A stretch of DNA of 64,000 nt, from NCBI GenBank assembly GCA_963756025.1, contig CAVWMF010000007.1, positions 1,139,739-1,203,738 on the forward strand, read 5' to 3'. Under the pieces are notes generated by a model, which saw only the letters and a list, made by a program, of their open reading frames with translations, had not been told where the DNA came from and made no database searches. The stretch comes from Bog-473 sp963756025 (lineage in GTDB: Bacteria > Actinomycetota > Acidimicrobiia > Acidimicrobiales > RAAP-2). The position numbers were made by a program, and so were the translations under genes. Shown in pieces: positions 27,348-36,872 of this stretch. Every line of letters begins with the position of its first letter. The stretch's first letter is position 1.

Positions 27348-28369
27348 TGCTCCTCATTCCCGAACGGGCCGGTCCGGCGCATCCGTTGGCCAGCTCCCCG
27401 CTGCGGCGCAACGGGTCCGGTCGACGCACGACGAGCATCGACACCAGCCGGCCGGACGGACCCAGGGAGAACAGCGTCGTCGACGCGCGCGCCCGCGATC
27501 TTTTGACCGATCCCGCCGGGGGCGCAGCACGCCGGGTGGATCAGAACCTTCGGGCCCGGATTGCACCCGATCGCGAGCTCGTCACCATCGAATCAGACCC
27601 GTTCGAACCCCGCCTCACCCAACTGTTGGGCGCGTACGTCGGTCCGGGCTTCCGCGCCCGCATGTCCGAGCTCCTGCCCGACCACGTCGCCGCGCAAAGC
27701 CTCCTTCACGCGCTGCTCGACGACCTGCCGGGTGCGACATTGGTCTCGGGGTACGCGGTCCAGCGGAGCCGGAGCCTCGCTCCATCATCCGATGAGCGCA
27801 CCACACGGGCGTACGAGCGACATGTCCATGCCTCGGAGGACATGTGCGCAGGATGGGCCAGCGAAGCCACCATCATGGTGACCTTCCGGAAGGAAGGGCT
27901 GTCGCCCGTGGCCATGGGTCCCGCAGCGCCCCTGCTCGAACGCGAGGGTGATGCCCTCTCGTGGCATCCCATGGAGGATCTGCCCTGCGAGGCCACACGT
28001 CGGCGGAGGCGGCTGGACCTGGTCCCACCGGAGGGCTCCACCGAAGCCTGGACCTTCGACTCGCACTTCCGCGACAGCTACCGGGATGCGAAAGGAACCG
28101 AGAGCATCATCCACGAGTACCTGGTCGAGGGATCGCTCGACCCCACGGTCAGTCGGATCGACGGCCTCCGAACCGAAGCCCGCGTCCTCCCCTGGGTCGA
28201 GTGCCCGGCGGCAGTCGGGAGCTCGGCTCGAATGGTCGCCAAGCCCTTGGACCGGCTCCGGATCGATGTCCGGAACGAGTTCGTGGGGACCTCCACCTGC
28301 ACCCATCTCAACGACGCGTTCCGGTTCCTCTCCGATCTGATCCCGCTGCACGTCCTGGTGGGGCGGTAA
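27347..28369 (+). CDS. DUF2889 domain protein
   Basis: This 340-residue protein has a DUF2889 region in its second half: FRDSYRDAKGTESIIHEYLV, then RTEARVLPWVECPAAVGSSA and VGTSTCTHLNDAFRFL. The function of DUF2889 is not established. In actinobacteria it is found near acyl-CoA metabolism genes, which fits the operon on the other side of the regulator. The ATG overlaps the TetR stop codon in TGATG, which implies coupled translation. No membrane segment or signal peptide is visible, so the protein should be cytosolic. Confidence 0.82.
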   Translation: MLLIPERAGPAHPLASSPLRRNGSGRRTTSIDTSRPDGPRENSVVDARARDLLTDPAGGAARRVDQNLRARIAPDRELVTIESDPFEPRLTQLLGAYVGPGFRARMSELLPDHVAAQSLLHALLDDLPGATLVSGYAVQRSRSLAPSSDERTTRAYERHVHASEDMCAGWASEATIMVTFRKEGLSPVAMGPAAPLLEREGDALSWHPMEDLPCEATRRRRRLDLVPPEGSTEAWTFDSHFRDSYRDAKGTESIIHEYLVEGSLDPTVSRIDGLRTEARVLPWVECPAAVGSSARMVAKPLDRLRIDVRNEFVGTSTCTHLNDAFRFLSDLIPLHVLVGR

Positions 28370-28376
28370 CGCCTCT

Positions 28377-29324
28377 TTAGGCGGAGAAGTCCAGGACGAG
28401 GCGACCGCGCACCCCACCCGCTTCGAGTCGACGGTGGGCTTCAGGAGCCTGATCGGCGGCAAGGACATCGGCCACCCGCGCCGTGAGTGTTCCCGCTTCT
28501 GTCAGGTCCCGCAACGCAGCCAGACGGGCCGTATCGGTGAGGGCACGCCTGACCCAGATCGGAAAAATCGTGATGCCCCGTTCGCGGGGACCCTCCCAAC
28601 CGCGCACGACCGCCAGACCACCTCCGTCGCGGATCGCCGGCACCACGAGCTCATGCAGCAATGCGCCGTCGAGAACGCCGTCGACGCCACCGGGAGCGAG
28701 CTCGAGAATCCGCGCCGCGACCTCATCGCCCCGGCGAACGACCTCGTCTGCGCCGAACCCCGCGACGAGGTCTTCGTCTGCCGCCGACGCATCGGCGATG
28801 ACGACCAGCCCATCTGCCTTGGCCAGTTGCACGGCGTAGGCGCCGAACGCGCCGGCGGACCCGGTCACCGCCACCGTCCCTCCTGCGGGAATCCCGAGGT
28901 CGTCCAGAGCGAGGCGAGCGGTCAGGGCGTTCATCAAAACGGTCGAGGCGGCCGCAACGTCGAGGCCCGCCGGTGCCCGGACGACCGAGGCCGCTGGGAC
29001 GACGATGAGATCGGCGTAGGCTCCCCCGCTCGGTCCGTAGGGGAGGACGACCGCCATGACTGCGTCACCAATGTGCAACGCGGTCTCCACCCCGGGTCCG
29101 ATCGCGTCAAGGAAACCTGCCGCGTCCATTCCCGGCACATACGGTTTGGCACGGCCCTCGAGCCGGGCGGAGGTGGCCCCGGAACGGAACCCCGTATCAG
29201 TCGGGTTGACCGCGGCGGCGTGGACGCGGATGCGCACCTCACCCGGCCCGGGAATCGGTTCCGGGATGTCCACGACCTGGAGAACCTCCGGCCCTCCGAA
29301 TTCCATCAGACCCACTGCTCTCAT
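28377..29324 (-). CDS. NADPH-dependent quinone oxidoreductase-like MDR protein
   Basis: This 315-residue protein has the MDR N-terminus (MRAVGLMEFGGPEVLQVVDI), then VNPTDTGFRSG, PYVPGMDAAGFLDAIGPGV and the cofactor-binding VTGSAGAFGAYAVQLAKADG. It lacks catalytic and structural zinc cysteines, as in quinone oxidoreductases. GAAGG lies upstream of the ATG. It is convergent with the DUF2889 gene, whose stop is only seven bases away. It is a different subgroup from the MDR enzyme at 2529. Confidence 0.87.
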   Translation of the reverse strand: MRAVGLMEFGGPEVLQVVDIPEPIPGPGEVRIRVHAAAVNPTDTGFRSGATSARLEGRAKPYVPGMDAAGFLDAIGPGVETALHIGDAVMAVVLPYGPSGGAYADLIVVPAASVVRAPAGLDVAAASTVLMNALTARLALDDLGIPAGGTVAVTGSAGAFGAYAVQLAKADGLVVIADASAADEDLVAGFGADEVVRRGDEVAARILELAPGGVDGVLDGALLHELVVPAIRDGGGLAVVRGWEGPRERGITIFPIWVRRALTDTARLAALRDLTEAGTLTARVADVLAADQAPEAHRRLEAGGVRGRLVLDFSA

Positions 29325-29421
29325 GGTGCTGCCTTCCAGGAAGTCCCAGGTTCACGACGCCGAGTACCTGCGCACAGTCAGAAGTCAGAATAATGGTGCG
29401 AAGCTACGGAGTCCGCAGACG

Positions 29422-30369
29422 ATGAGCATCGGAGGTCGAGCCCACGTGGCAGCAACGGACCCGCAGGAAGCAGCAACCGATAACCGACCAAGTTCCATCG
29501 CTGCCTGGAAGGCGGCCCTCGCCTCCGCCAGGGCCCACATCAAGACGGACAGGATCACGGTGGCCGCCGGAAGCTTCGCCTTCCGTTGGTTTCTCGCGTT
29601 ATTTCCGATCATCATTGCGCTGCTCGCGGTCTCCGCCCTGGTCAATGTGCCACGCCATGTCACCGTGGCGCTCATCAACGGAACCACCAAGGCACTCCCG
29701 GCCGGTGCCGCCGATGTCTTCACCGGTGCGATCGATCACTCTGAGAAGAATTCTCAAGGGGCCATCGTGGCCATCGTGATCGCGGGAATCGTCGCGATAT
29801 GGAGTGCCACCTCCGGCATGGTGCAGGTCGAGGAAGGCCTCGACATGGCGTATGGGGTCGGCCAGGACCGTTCCGTCGCTGCCAAACGGTTGCGGGCCCT
29901 TCCGCTGCTGCTGGCGGCCGCCATCCTCGGTGGTGGCGCATCGGCGTTGGTGGTCTTCGGCCAATCGATCGGCCGGGAGATCGAGGACGCCCTGCCCTTC
30001 GGGGGTAGCGCATTTCTCGTCGGCTGGACCGTTGTGCGCTGGATCGTCGCCCTGGCGTTGGTGGGCCTGTTGTTCTCCGTGCTCTACTTCGCCGCTCCGG
30101 ACAAGCCTCACCCGCAATGGCGGTGGTTCACCCCGGGCACGCTGGTCGGCACGGTGATGTGGGCCGCCATTTCGTTAGGCTTCTCCCTCTACACGACGAT
30201 CTCCGGGTCGTACATCAAGACCTACGGGGCCTTCGCCGGGGTGGCCATCCTCATCATTTGGCTCTACCTGACCGGTATCGCGATACTGCTCGGCGGCGAG
30301 ATCAACGCGGCTTTCGAGAGCCAAACCGCGGCGCAAACGCCGGCGTTCGCCGCAACCGGGGCGGGATAA
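29422..30369 (+). CDS. YihY/BrkB-family inner-membrane protein
   Basis: This 315-residue integral membrane protein has about six helices. FRWFLALFPIIIALLAVSAL near the N-terminus matches the conserved FY-ALF-P signature of the family. Also visible are IVAIWSATSGMVQVEEGLDMAYG and the C-terminal GAFAGVAILIIWLYLTGIAILLGGEINA. YihY/BrkB proteins were once called ribonuclease BN; their real function is unclear. The frame is open upstream to 29056, but conserved sequence and the ATG at 29422 support the shorter start. Confidence 0.88.
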   Translation: MSIGGRAHVAATDPQEAATDNRPSSIAAWKAALASARAHIKTDRITVAAGSFAFRWFLALFPIIIALLAVSALVNVPRHVTVALINGTTKALPAGAADVFTGAIDHSEKNSQGAIVAIVIAGIVAIWSATSGMVQVEEGLDMAYGVGQDRSVAAKRLRALPLLLAAAILGGGASALVVFGQSIGREIEDALPFGGSAFLVGWTVVRWIVALALVGLLFSVLYFAAPDKPHPQWRWFTPGTLVGTVMWAAISLGFSLYTTISGSYIKTYGAFAGVAILIIWLYLTGIAILLGGEINAAFESQTAAQTPAFAATGAG

Positions 30370-30380
30370 CCGGCTCGTCC

Positions 30381-31139
30381 CTAGGCGGACCCGGGGCGAT
30401 CCACCAACTGGGCAGCCATGTCGTGGAGACTCCGTGCAGGGACCCCGGCGCCAAGTGCCCATGCACGTGCTCCCCCGTGACGCTCATGGAGAAGATCGAG
30501 AAACCGCGCCATGGTCGTCCCCTCGGCGAGCACACGCCCGGGAGGAATTTCTGCCACCGACGTGCCCCACACCGGATCACGGCGCAGGCGGTCCAGTATC
30601 AGTTCCAATCGCGTCGCGGTGATGACGTAATCGTCGACGATCACCGAGTGTTCGACGCCCAATATGTCCAATATCAGAGCGGCCAGGACTCCCGTCCGAT
30701 CCTTGCCTGCGGCGCAGTGAAAGACCAATGGACGGTTCCCCGGATCGGCAACCATGGTGAGTGCATCCGCCAGGGCACGGCGGCCGACGTCGAGGTACCA
30801 CAGGTAGCGCTCGGCCTGGTCATCGTCGGAGGGAGCGGGAACGGCGACGGATTCACCACCCTCCTCCCGGAGCACCGAGGCATGCAGGTAGGCCATCCCC
30901 TCCTTGCCCAGCAGGCCCCGGCCGGAGCGCTCGAGCTCGGTCGCGGTGCGGAGATCGATCACACTCGCAAGTCCCACGGCGCGGAGAAGCTCGACGTCAG
31001 CCTCGGTCAACTCGTGCAACGTGTCACTGCGAAAGAGCTGCCCCCACCGGGTGATACCGCCGTCGGTCGTGGGGTAGCCCCCGAGGTCCCGGAAATTGCT
31101 GGCACCGGCCAGGGGCAGGATTCGCTCGCGTGTGTCCAT
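30381..31139 (-). CDS. Tyrosine-protein-phosphatase family protein (DSP-like)
   Basis: This protein of about 252 residues has NFRDLGGYPTTDGG near the N-terminus and the P-loop HCAAGKDRTG near residue 150. These are the signatures of the Y_phosphatase3 family, which includes mycobacterial PtpB and acts on phosphotyrosine and sometimes phosphoinositides. The active-site cysteine, arginine and general-acid region are all present. The ATG at 31139 (MDTRERILPLAG) starts the conserved part; no strong ribosome-binding site is seen. No tyrosine kinase is adjacent. Confidence 0.88.
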   Translation of the reverse strand: MDTRERILPLAGASNFRDLGGYPTTDGGITRWGQLFRSDTLHELTEADVELLRAVGLASVIDLRTATELERSGRGLLGKEGMAYLHASVLREEGGESVAVPAPSDDDQAERYLWYLDVGRRALADALTMVADPGNRPLVFHCAAGKDRTGVLAALILDILGVEHSVIVDDYVITATRLELILDRLRRDPVWGTSVAEIPPGRVLAEGTTMARFLDLLHERHGGARAWALGAGVPARSLHDMAAQLVDRPGSA

Positions 31140-31281
31140 GGGAACATCATGCTCGTTCAGGGCCCCACAGGGAGACAGGCCGCCGACGCGCGTCACATCG
31201 TTCCCCAAAGATTCACCGGCGCATTACGTGGATGTCACCTGCCGAACAGCCGGCACCCCGCCATGAGGCCCCTCCGCTGTG

Positions 31282-32538
31282 TCAACTGGCCTGGGCTTCG
31301 TACAGGTCCCGCCACTCGTGTTTGGTCCGAATAGTCGTGTCGACATCGCGGGCCAGCTCACGCAGGGCGCCCACGGATGACCTCTCCCGGTCGATGTGAG
31401 CGAAAGGTTGGTAGCCGAAGAATCGGCAGGTGTTCTGCCACGTGATCTTGTCTATCTCTTCGTCGTTGCATCCGGCGACCATCAGCTCGGCATGCACGAA
31501 CTCAGGAGCATTGGGGAAGATCGAGTCCGAGTGGGGGTAGTCGCATTCCCAGGCGATGATGTCAATGCCGATGACGTCGCGAATCCGAAGGGCGGCGGGA
31601 TCCGTGACATAGCAGGCCAAGGAATGCTCCCGGAAGATATCGCTCGGTAGCTTGTCGCCAAAATCGTGGCCGAGCCAGGTCTGATTCAAGTAGTGCCGAT
31701 CGCACCGGTTCAGGTAGAAGGGTATCCAGCCGATGCCGGCCTCAGACCAGGCCACCTTGAGGTCGGGGAACTCCTTGAAGGCGGGACCCCAGAGGAGATC
31801 CTGCGCCGCCAACGTCGAAACCTGGGTCGCCAGGATGATCAGGTTGTCGATCGGCGCGTCCGGTGGAGAGTTGATGGCCGAGAAGCCTTGGCCGATGTGG
31901 AGGCACATCACCACCTGTTCTTCGGAAGCAGCGGTGAAAAAGGGCGTCCAGTAGTCAAGGTTGTGATAGCTCGGGAGCCCCTGCATATGCGGAAGCTCGG
32001 GCATGGTCATGGCGCGGCAACCCTTGGCGGCCACCCGCCGGACTTCGTCGGCCAGTGCCTGCGGATCCCAAATGGGGGGAATGGCCAAGGGGATGAACCG
32101 CCCCGGGTACGAAGCAGCCCACTCGTCGATGTGCCAGTCGTTGTAGGCCCTGGTCATCACGAGCGCCAACTCCTTGTCGTTGCTGCGTTGGAAGAAGCCG
32201 CCGCTGAAGCCGACGAAGGACGGGAAGCACATTGAAGCCAGGATCCCGTTGCGGTTCATGTCGCGCACGCGCTCGTGGATGTCGTAGGCGCCGGGCCGCA
32301 TTTCCGAATAGGTCGTCGGGTCCATCCCCCAATCCTCTTTGGGCCAGCCGACCACTGCGTTCAAGCTCCCCGAGCCGCTCTCGATGCCCTCGAATTGCCA
32401 GCGCTCGATCCCTTGTTCGTTGAGGACGCTGCGAGGTGCCCGGTCCTTCCACCGCGCCGGCACGTGTGCATCGAACATATTGCGGGGCTCGATCACATGG
32501 TCGTCAATGCTGATGAGGATCATCTCGTCGTGTTCCAC
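31282..32538 (-). CDS. Amidohydrolase-2 family protein
   Basis: This 418-residue TIM-barrel hydrolase begins MILISIDDHVIEP, the DxH motif, and has VMCLHIGQGF in the middle and IIAWECDYPHSDSIFPNAPE near the C-terminus with the metal-binding aspartate. It belongs to the same broad family as the enzyme at 20235 but is longer and divergent in sequence. The group is common in actinobacteria that degrade cyclic compounds. The GTG at 32538 follows AGGAAGG. No operon partner is evident. Confidence 0.86.
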   Translation of the reverse strand: MEHDEMILISIDDHVIEPRNMFDAHVPARWKDRAPRSVLNEQGIERWQFEGIESGSGSLNAVVGWPKEDWGMDPTTYSEMRPGAYDIHERVRDMNRNGILASMCFPSFVGFSGGFFQRSNDKELALVMTRAYNDWHIDEWAASYPGRFIPLAIPPIWDPQALADEVRRVAAKGCRAMTMPELPHMQGLPSYHNLDYWTPFFTAASEEQVVMCLHIGQGFSAINSPPDAPIDNLIILATQVSTLAAQDLLWGPAFKEFPDLKVAWSEAGIGWIPFYLNRCDRHYLNQTWLGHDFGDKLPSDIFREHSLACYVTDPAALRIRDVIGIDIIAWECDYPHSDSIFPNAPEFVHAELMVAGCNDEEIDKITWQNTCRFFGYQPFAHIDRERSSVGALRELARDVDTTIRTKHEWRDLYEAQAS

Positions 32539-32895
32539 GGCCGTCCTTCCTGGTCAACCAGCACATTCGCATCTGGGGCTGTTTCATCCCCGGACCAGTC
32601 TTCCACCAAACAGGTCCCCGTTCCCGAGCCCGGCCCGACCCGGCTCGGCCGGCACGGCCTCACGGTCGCCGGAGACCCCCACGGAAACGCGACGTGACCG
32701 TGAACGGTGAGTGACTACTCGCGCTCTTTCGCGGTGACAGATTTCCGGTGCATTTGGGCGTCAACGCGCGCCCCCGACCCGGTGTCACGCAAATGACCCA
32801 CGCTGATCACTCCTCCGTGCCGCAGTCCCGCGAAAGATTACCCTCCGTGTCGTTCCGACTCTTGTGTGTCGTAGATGGTTACCTACGTTGGTCCT
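32539..32895. other. Intergenic region, no gene seen
   Basis: This 357-base stretch separates the divergent amidohydrolase and anchor-protein remnant. Short open frames are present but show no recognisable protein, start signal or codon bias. A short inverted repeat CGTAG/CTACG flanks positions 32871-32888, just upstream of the remnant. I can assign nothing else. Confidence 0.4.
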
Positions 32896-33297
32896 ATGAA
32901 GCGATCGGTGGGCGTAGGACGCGCCGCCAAGGGCAAGGCGTCACCCCGTCTTTGCGGTGCGGGACTCGCCACAGTGGCAGGGCTGGTGCTGGTTCCCGCC
33001 GCAACAGCAGGGGCGACGACCTGCGTCTCTCTCGGAAGTGCCTCGAGCTACGGCGAATACACAGCAGGCACCACCGGACGGTCAGCCGAAAACGTGGCGG
33101 GCGCCAGCGCCTTCGGTGGTATCGCCGCGATCTCTTCTTCGATCCTGGCCACATCGAGTGCAGCCACCTCGGCCCTTCCGGTATCACTCTCGCGTCGCAC
33201 CCGGTCCGCCGCCGGTAACGCCCGAGGTTCCCCAGTCGATCTTCCTCCCGCTGGCAGGCATCGTCGTCGTGGGAGGGGCTGGCGTCCTCGCCCGTAG
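32896..33297 (+). pseudogene. Secreted surface protein remnant (choice-of-anchor-A-like)
   Basis: The first part encodes a signal peptide (KRSVGVGRAAKG, a hydrophobic run and an Ala-Thr-Ala cleavage region). A CVSLGSASSYGEYTAGTTG segment follows that resembles the beginning of choice-of-anchor A domains. In another frame the sequence ends PQSIFLPLAGIVVVGGAGVL then RRRRRR, an LPxxG-type wall-anchor tail. The large middle of such a protein is missing and the frame changes near 33180-33210. This looks like a secreted protein reduced to its two ends by an internal deletion. Confidence 0.45.
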
Positions 33298-33336
33298 ACG
33301 ACGGCGCCGGACGCTGCATTCGGATGAACTGACCCC

Positions 33337-34366
33337 TCAGCTGGTCGCGACTCCTCGCCACAGGTCGATACCGCCGTCGACGGCATACCGGTCGATTTCC
33401 GCGAGTTCCTCAGGTGAGAACTCGAGGTTCTCGAGAGAGGCGACATTCTCCTCCAATTGGGCGACACTGCTCGCGCCGACCACGAGGGATGTCACGCGCG
33501 GGTCCCGCAGCGCCCAGGCGAGGGCCATCTGGTTGAGCTGCTGCCCACGTCGCTGGGCGATCGTATGCAGGGACCGGATACGAGCGAGGTTTTCGGCGCT
33601 GAGCATCTGGGGCGTCAGGGAGCCGATTCTCGAGGCGCGAGAACCCTCGGGGACGCCGTCGAGGTATCGGTCGGTGAGAAGGCCCTGCGCCAAGGGTGAG
33701 AACCCGATGCAACCGACGCCCTCAGCCCCCAGGACGTCGAGGAGGCTCTCTTCGATCCATCGATTGAGCATCGAGTAGGAGGGCTGGTGGATCAGCAGGG
33801 GGGTGCCGAGTCCACGGAGGATCCCGATGGCCTCGGCGGAGCGGTCAGCGGAGTACGAAGAAATACCGACGTAGAGAGCCTTCCCCTGCACGACGGCGGA
33901 GTGCAGCGCGCCGAGTGTCTCCTCGAGGGGCGTGTCCGGGTCGAAGTGATGGTGGTAGTAGATATCGACATAGTCGAGCCCCATACGCTGAAGACTCTGG
34001 TCCAGGCTGGCCAGAAGGTACTTGCGAGACCCGAGGTCTCCGTATGGTCCGGGCCACATATCCCAACCGGCCTTGGTCGAGACGATCAGCTCGTCCCGAT
34101 AGCTCCGGAAATCGGCATGCAGGATTCTGCCGAAATTCGATTCAGCACTTCCGTACGGGGGCCCATAATTGTTGGCCAGGTCGAAGTGCGTTATGCCGAG
34201 GTCGAATGCCCGACGGAGTATGGCGCGCTCGGGTTTCCAAGGGCCGACTGTCGCCGAAATTCTGCCAGAGTCCGAGCGAAAGGCTGGGCAGGAGCAGCCC
34301 ACTGCGCCCACTGCGCCGGTACTTCATTGACTTGTAGCGGTTATCGGCCGGTGAGTAAGGCGCCAT
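33337..34366 (-). pseudogene. Aldo/keto reductase, frameshifted
   Basis: Restored, this is a reductase of about 342 residues. The N-terminus (YRRSGRSGLLLPSLSLGLWQ) is in one frame. From RAILRRAFDLGITHFDLANN onward the rest is in another, because of one extra base near 34236. Catalytic Asp and Tyr (DLANNYGPPYGSAE), Lys (VSTKAGWDMW) and His (YYHHHFDP) are all present, and the ending SSVAQLEENVASL matches the YghZ/L-glyceraldehyde-3-phosphate-reductase branch. Only the first 40 or so residues are lost if the shift is real. The ATG at 34366 is chosen; one at 34327 is possible. Confidence 0.82.
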
Positions 34367-34883
34367 CTCTGCTCGTGCTCCGATCCCAAGCTGTCACGCG
34401 AATTCTACCCCGGACGAATCGACGGCGACCATCTGGGAGCCCGTCAGGGCCGCGGGACCGTGCCCCCGGAACCAGCGCGTCGGGCTGAGGTCATGAGGTC
34501 GGCTGCGTAGGGCGCCGCAGCGGTGACCTCCACAAGGTCTCGAGAGCAGGCCGGTCGGCGTCGTTCCCGTCCATCTCAAAGCCATTCGCCGAGTTGGGGT
34601 GCGACAGAGGGAGCCTGGCCGGTGTTGTCGTTCGTGCCGTTGTACGCCGCGCCGAGCCGGTTCTGGAATCCGAACTCGAAGACGATCTGCTTGTTGCATT
34701 GGCAGCACTGAGTGCGGCCATCTTGGCCGGAGAGTTGTTGTGATCATGCGTTCCGTTGACGAACGCCGATTGGACGTGCCAAGCCTTCCGGGTCGACAGG
34801 CGACGCGGGCGCAGACATATAGTCGTTCACATTCGTGGAGTCGGCGTAACACCGAAGTGACCTATTGCCAGAGGGAGGGACAA
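34367..34883. other. Intergenic region with a possible gene remnant
   Basis: No complete gene is seen in these 517 bases. On the minus strand, 34575-34737 is an open stretch of about 50 codons with good G/C third positions, encoding a cysteine-rich run (CCQCNK) and a Phe/Asn-rich tail. It lacks any start codon after the preceding in-frame stop. It may be the tail of a lost zinc-ribbon protein. The rest looks non-coding and includes the leader of the monooxygenase gene. Confidence 0.35.
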
Positions 34884-36824
34884 GTGACGCGGAATCCCCA
34901 TGCAGGTGAACCCATCGCCGATCCGGATGCGACGATCGAGGCGGCGCTCGAGGACTGCAGCATCCCCGCCCTTCTGTGCTCACTCGTCCACATGACCGGT
35001 GATCCCGCTTGGATCCGCGGTGACATCCGGCCTCGCGTGTCGATGTCACTCGACATCCAATGCGGGATGCCCGCAGATGACCGGGCCGAGATCCGTCGTC
35101 GGGCACTACCTTCGATAGCGGCATACCGTGACGCAGGGTCGGTGCCGCACGAGTTGAGCCGGGAGCTGCTCCTCGAGATGATGTCGTTCCTCGGCTGCAG
35201 ACCGGTGGACGAGGGTCGGCTCGCCGATCTTTTCTTCGACGACCTGCAGTTCGAGGGGGGTGATACGGGGGCCATCACATGGGGGGAGGAGATCCCCGAG
35301 GAGGCCAAGGCAGCTTCACCTGTCGTGGTCATCGGATGTGGGTTAGCGGGGATCCTTGCCGGTATCCGCCTGAAGCAGGCCGGCCTGCCGTTCGTCATCG
35401 TCGAGAAGAACCCAGGTCCCGGCGGCACATGGTGGGAAAACCGTTACCCGGGGGCCCGCGTAGACGTAGGCAGCCACCAATATTGCTACTCCTTCGAACC
35501 CGCCGATCACTGGAGCGAGTTCTATTGCCAACAGCCGGAATTGCGTGACTACTTCACAGCCATCGTCGACAAATACGACCTGCGCCCGCATTGCCGATTC
35601 AACACCGCGGTCACCAGGCTGCAGTGGGACGAGGCGCGCTCCGACTGGAGCATCGACCTCCAAGAGACCGACGGCGGTGGGGAGAACGTCCACGCCCGGT
35701 TCGTCTTCAGCGCTGTCGGTTCGCTGAACCTCCCGAAGCTTCCCGACATTCCGGGCATGGAGACGTTCAGGGGCCCTTCGTTCCACTCGGCCCGTTGGCC
35801 CGAACATCTACAGCTGACCGGCCGCCGGTTCGCGCTCGTCGGTGCAGGTGCGAGCGGATTCCAGATCGGTCCGACCATTGCCGAAGAGGTGGAACGGCTT
35901 ACGATCTTCCAGCGCACTGCGCAATGGATCATCCCGAATCCGCTCTACCACGCACCGGTTCCGCCGGGAGACAGGTGGGCCTTGCGGCACCTGCCCTTCT
36001 ACGGTCGGTGGTATCGCTTCATCATGACGTTCGCCGGCATCGCCGCCGGCAACGACCCATATCGAATTGAGCCGACATACGACGACCCCACGAATCGGTC
36101 GGTCAATGCGATGCACGCCAAGCGGGCTGATGCCCTCCTCGCGTGGATGACCTCGCTCCTCGCGGACCGACCCGACCTTGTGCCCAAGGTCGTACCCGAT
36201 TACCCGGCCCTCGGCAAGCGTGTCCTACAAGACGACGGATCCTGGTTGGGATGCCTGCAGCGGCCGAACGTCGAGCTCGTGCGTACGGCGATCGATCGGA
36301 TCGTGCCTGACGGCGTCGTGACGGTGGATGGCAGCCACTTTCCCGCCGACATCATCTGCTACGCGACCGGCTTCCGCCACAACGAGTTCCTCGCATCGAT
36401 GGAGCTCACCGGTCGCCACGGCACGTCCCTCCGCGCACAATGGGGCGACGAACCGACCGCCTACCTGGGCATCACGATCCCGAACTTTCCGAACCTCTTC
36501 TGCATCTATGGCCCCGGAACGAACCTGGCGTCCGGCGCCAGCCTCTTCTACCATTCGGAATTCCAGGTTCACCACGCAATGGAACTCATCCGTGAGACCC
36601 TCACTTCGGGTGCCCAACGCTGTGAGGTTACCGCCGAGGCGCACACGGACTACGTGGACCGCTACCAGGCCGAGATTGATCAGCTGGTGTGGTCGCATCC
36701 TTCGATCCAACACAGCCATTACAAGAACCCAGCGGGCAAGGTCTTCACTTTGTCGCCGTGGCCCTTGGATCTCTACCGGGAATGGACGCGCGACATCAAC
36801 CACAGCCACTACGACTTCGTTTGA
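34884..36824 (+). CDS. HAPMO-like Baeyer-Villiger monooxygenase
   Basis: This 646-residue flavoenzyme has an extra N-terminal domain of about 130 residues. FAD-binding VVIGCGLAGILAGIRLKQAG follows, then GGTWWENRYPGARVDVG, the BVMO fingerprint FRGPSFHSARWP, NADPH-binding LVGAGASGFQI and a C-terminal PNLFCIYGPGTN. The extension and length match 4-hydroxyacetophenone monooxygenases, which convert aryl ketones to esters. A GTG at 34884 preceded by GAGGGAGGGA sets the start. It is followed 48 bases later by a flavin oxidase gene on the same strand; they may form a unit. Confidence 0.9.
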   Translation: MTRNPHAGEPIADPDATIEAALEDCSIPALLCSLVHMTGDPAWIRGDIRPRVSMSLDIQCGMPADDRAEIRRRALPSIAAYRDAGSVPHELSRELLLEMMSFLGCRPVDEGRLADLFFDDLQFEGGDTGAITWGEEIPEEAKAASPVVVIGCGLAGILAGIRLKQAGLPFVIVEKNPGPGGTWWENRYPGARVDVGSHQYCYSFEPADHWSEFYCQQPELRDYFTAIVDKYDLRPHCRFNTAVTRLQWDEARSDWSIDLQETDGGGENVHARFVFSAVGSLNLPKLPDIPGMETFRGPSFHSARWPEHLQLTGRRFALVGAGASGFQIGPTIAEEVERLTIFQRTAQWIIPNPLYHAPVPPGDRWALRHLPFYGRWYRFIMTFAGIAAGNDPYRIEPTYDDPTNRSVNAMHAKRADALLAWMTSLLADRPDLVPKVVPDYPALGKRVLQDDGSWLGCLQRPNVELVRTAIDRIVPDGVVTVDGSHFPADIICYATGFRHNEFLASMELTGRHGTSLRAQWGDEPTAYLGITIPNFPNLFCIYGPGTNLASGASLFYHSEFQVHHAMELIRETLTSGAQRCEVTAEAHTDYVDRYQAEIDQLVWSHPSIQHSHYKNPAGKVFTLSPWPLDLYREWTRDINHSHYDFV

Positions 36825-36872
36825 GGATCGGGGACGGCGGGAGCCGCTATTATCACCGCGCCGGAGGGCCAC

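Noticed and set aside
32748..33218. 156-codon frame overlapping the anchor-protein remnant
   Set aside because: It is in a different frame from the signal peptide and wall-anchor pieces, and has Arg/His-rich random-looking sequence.
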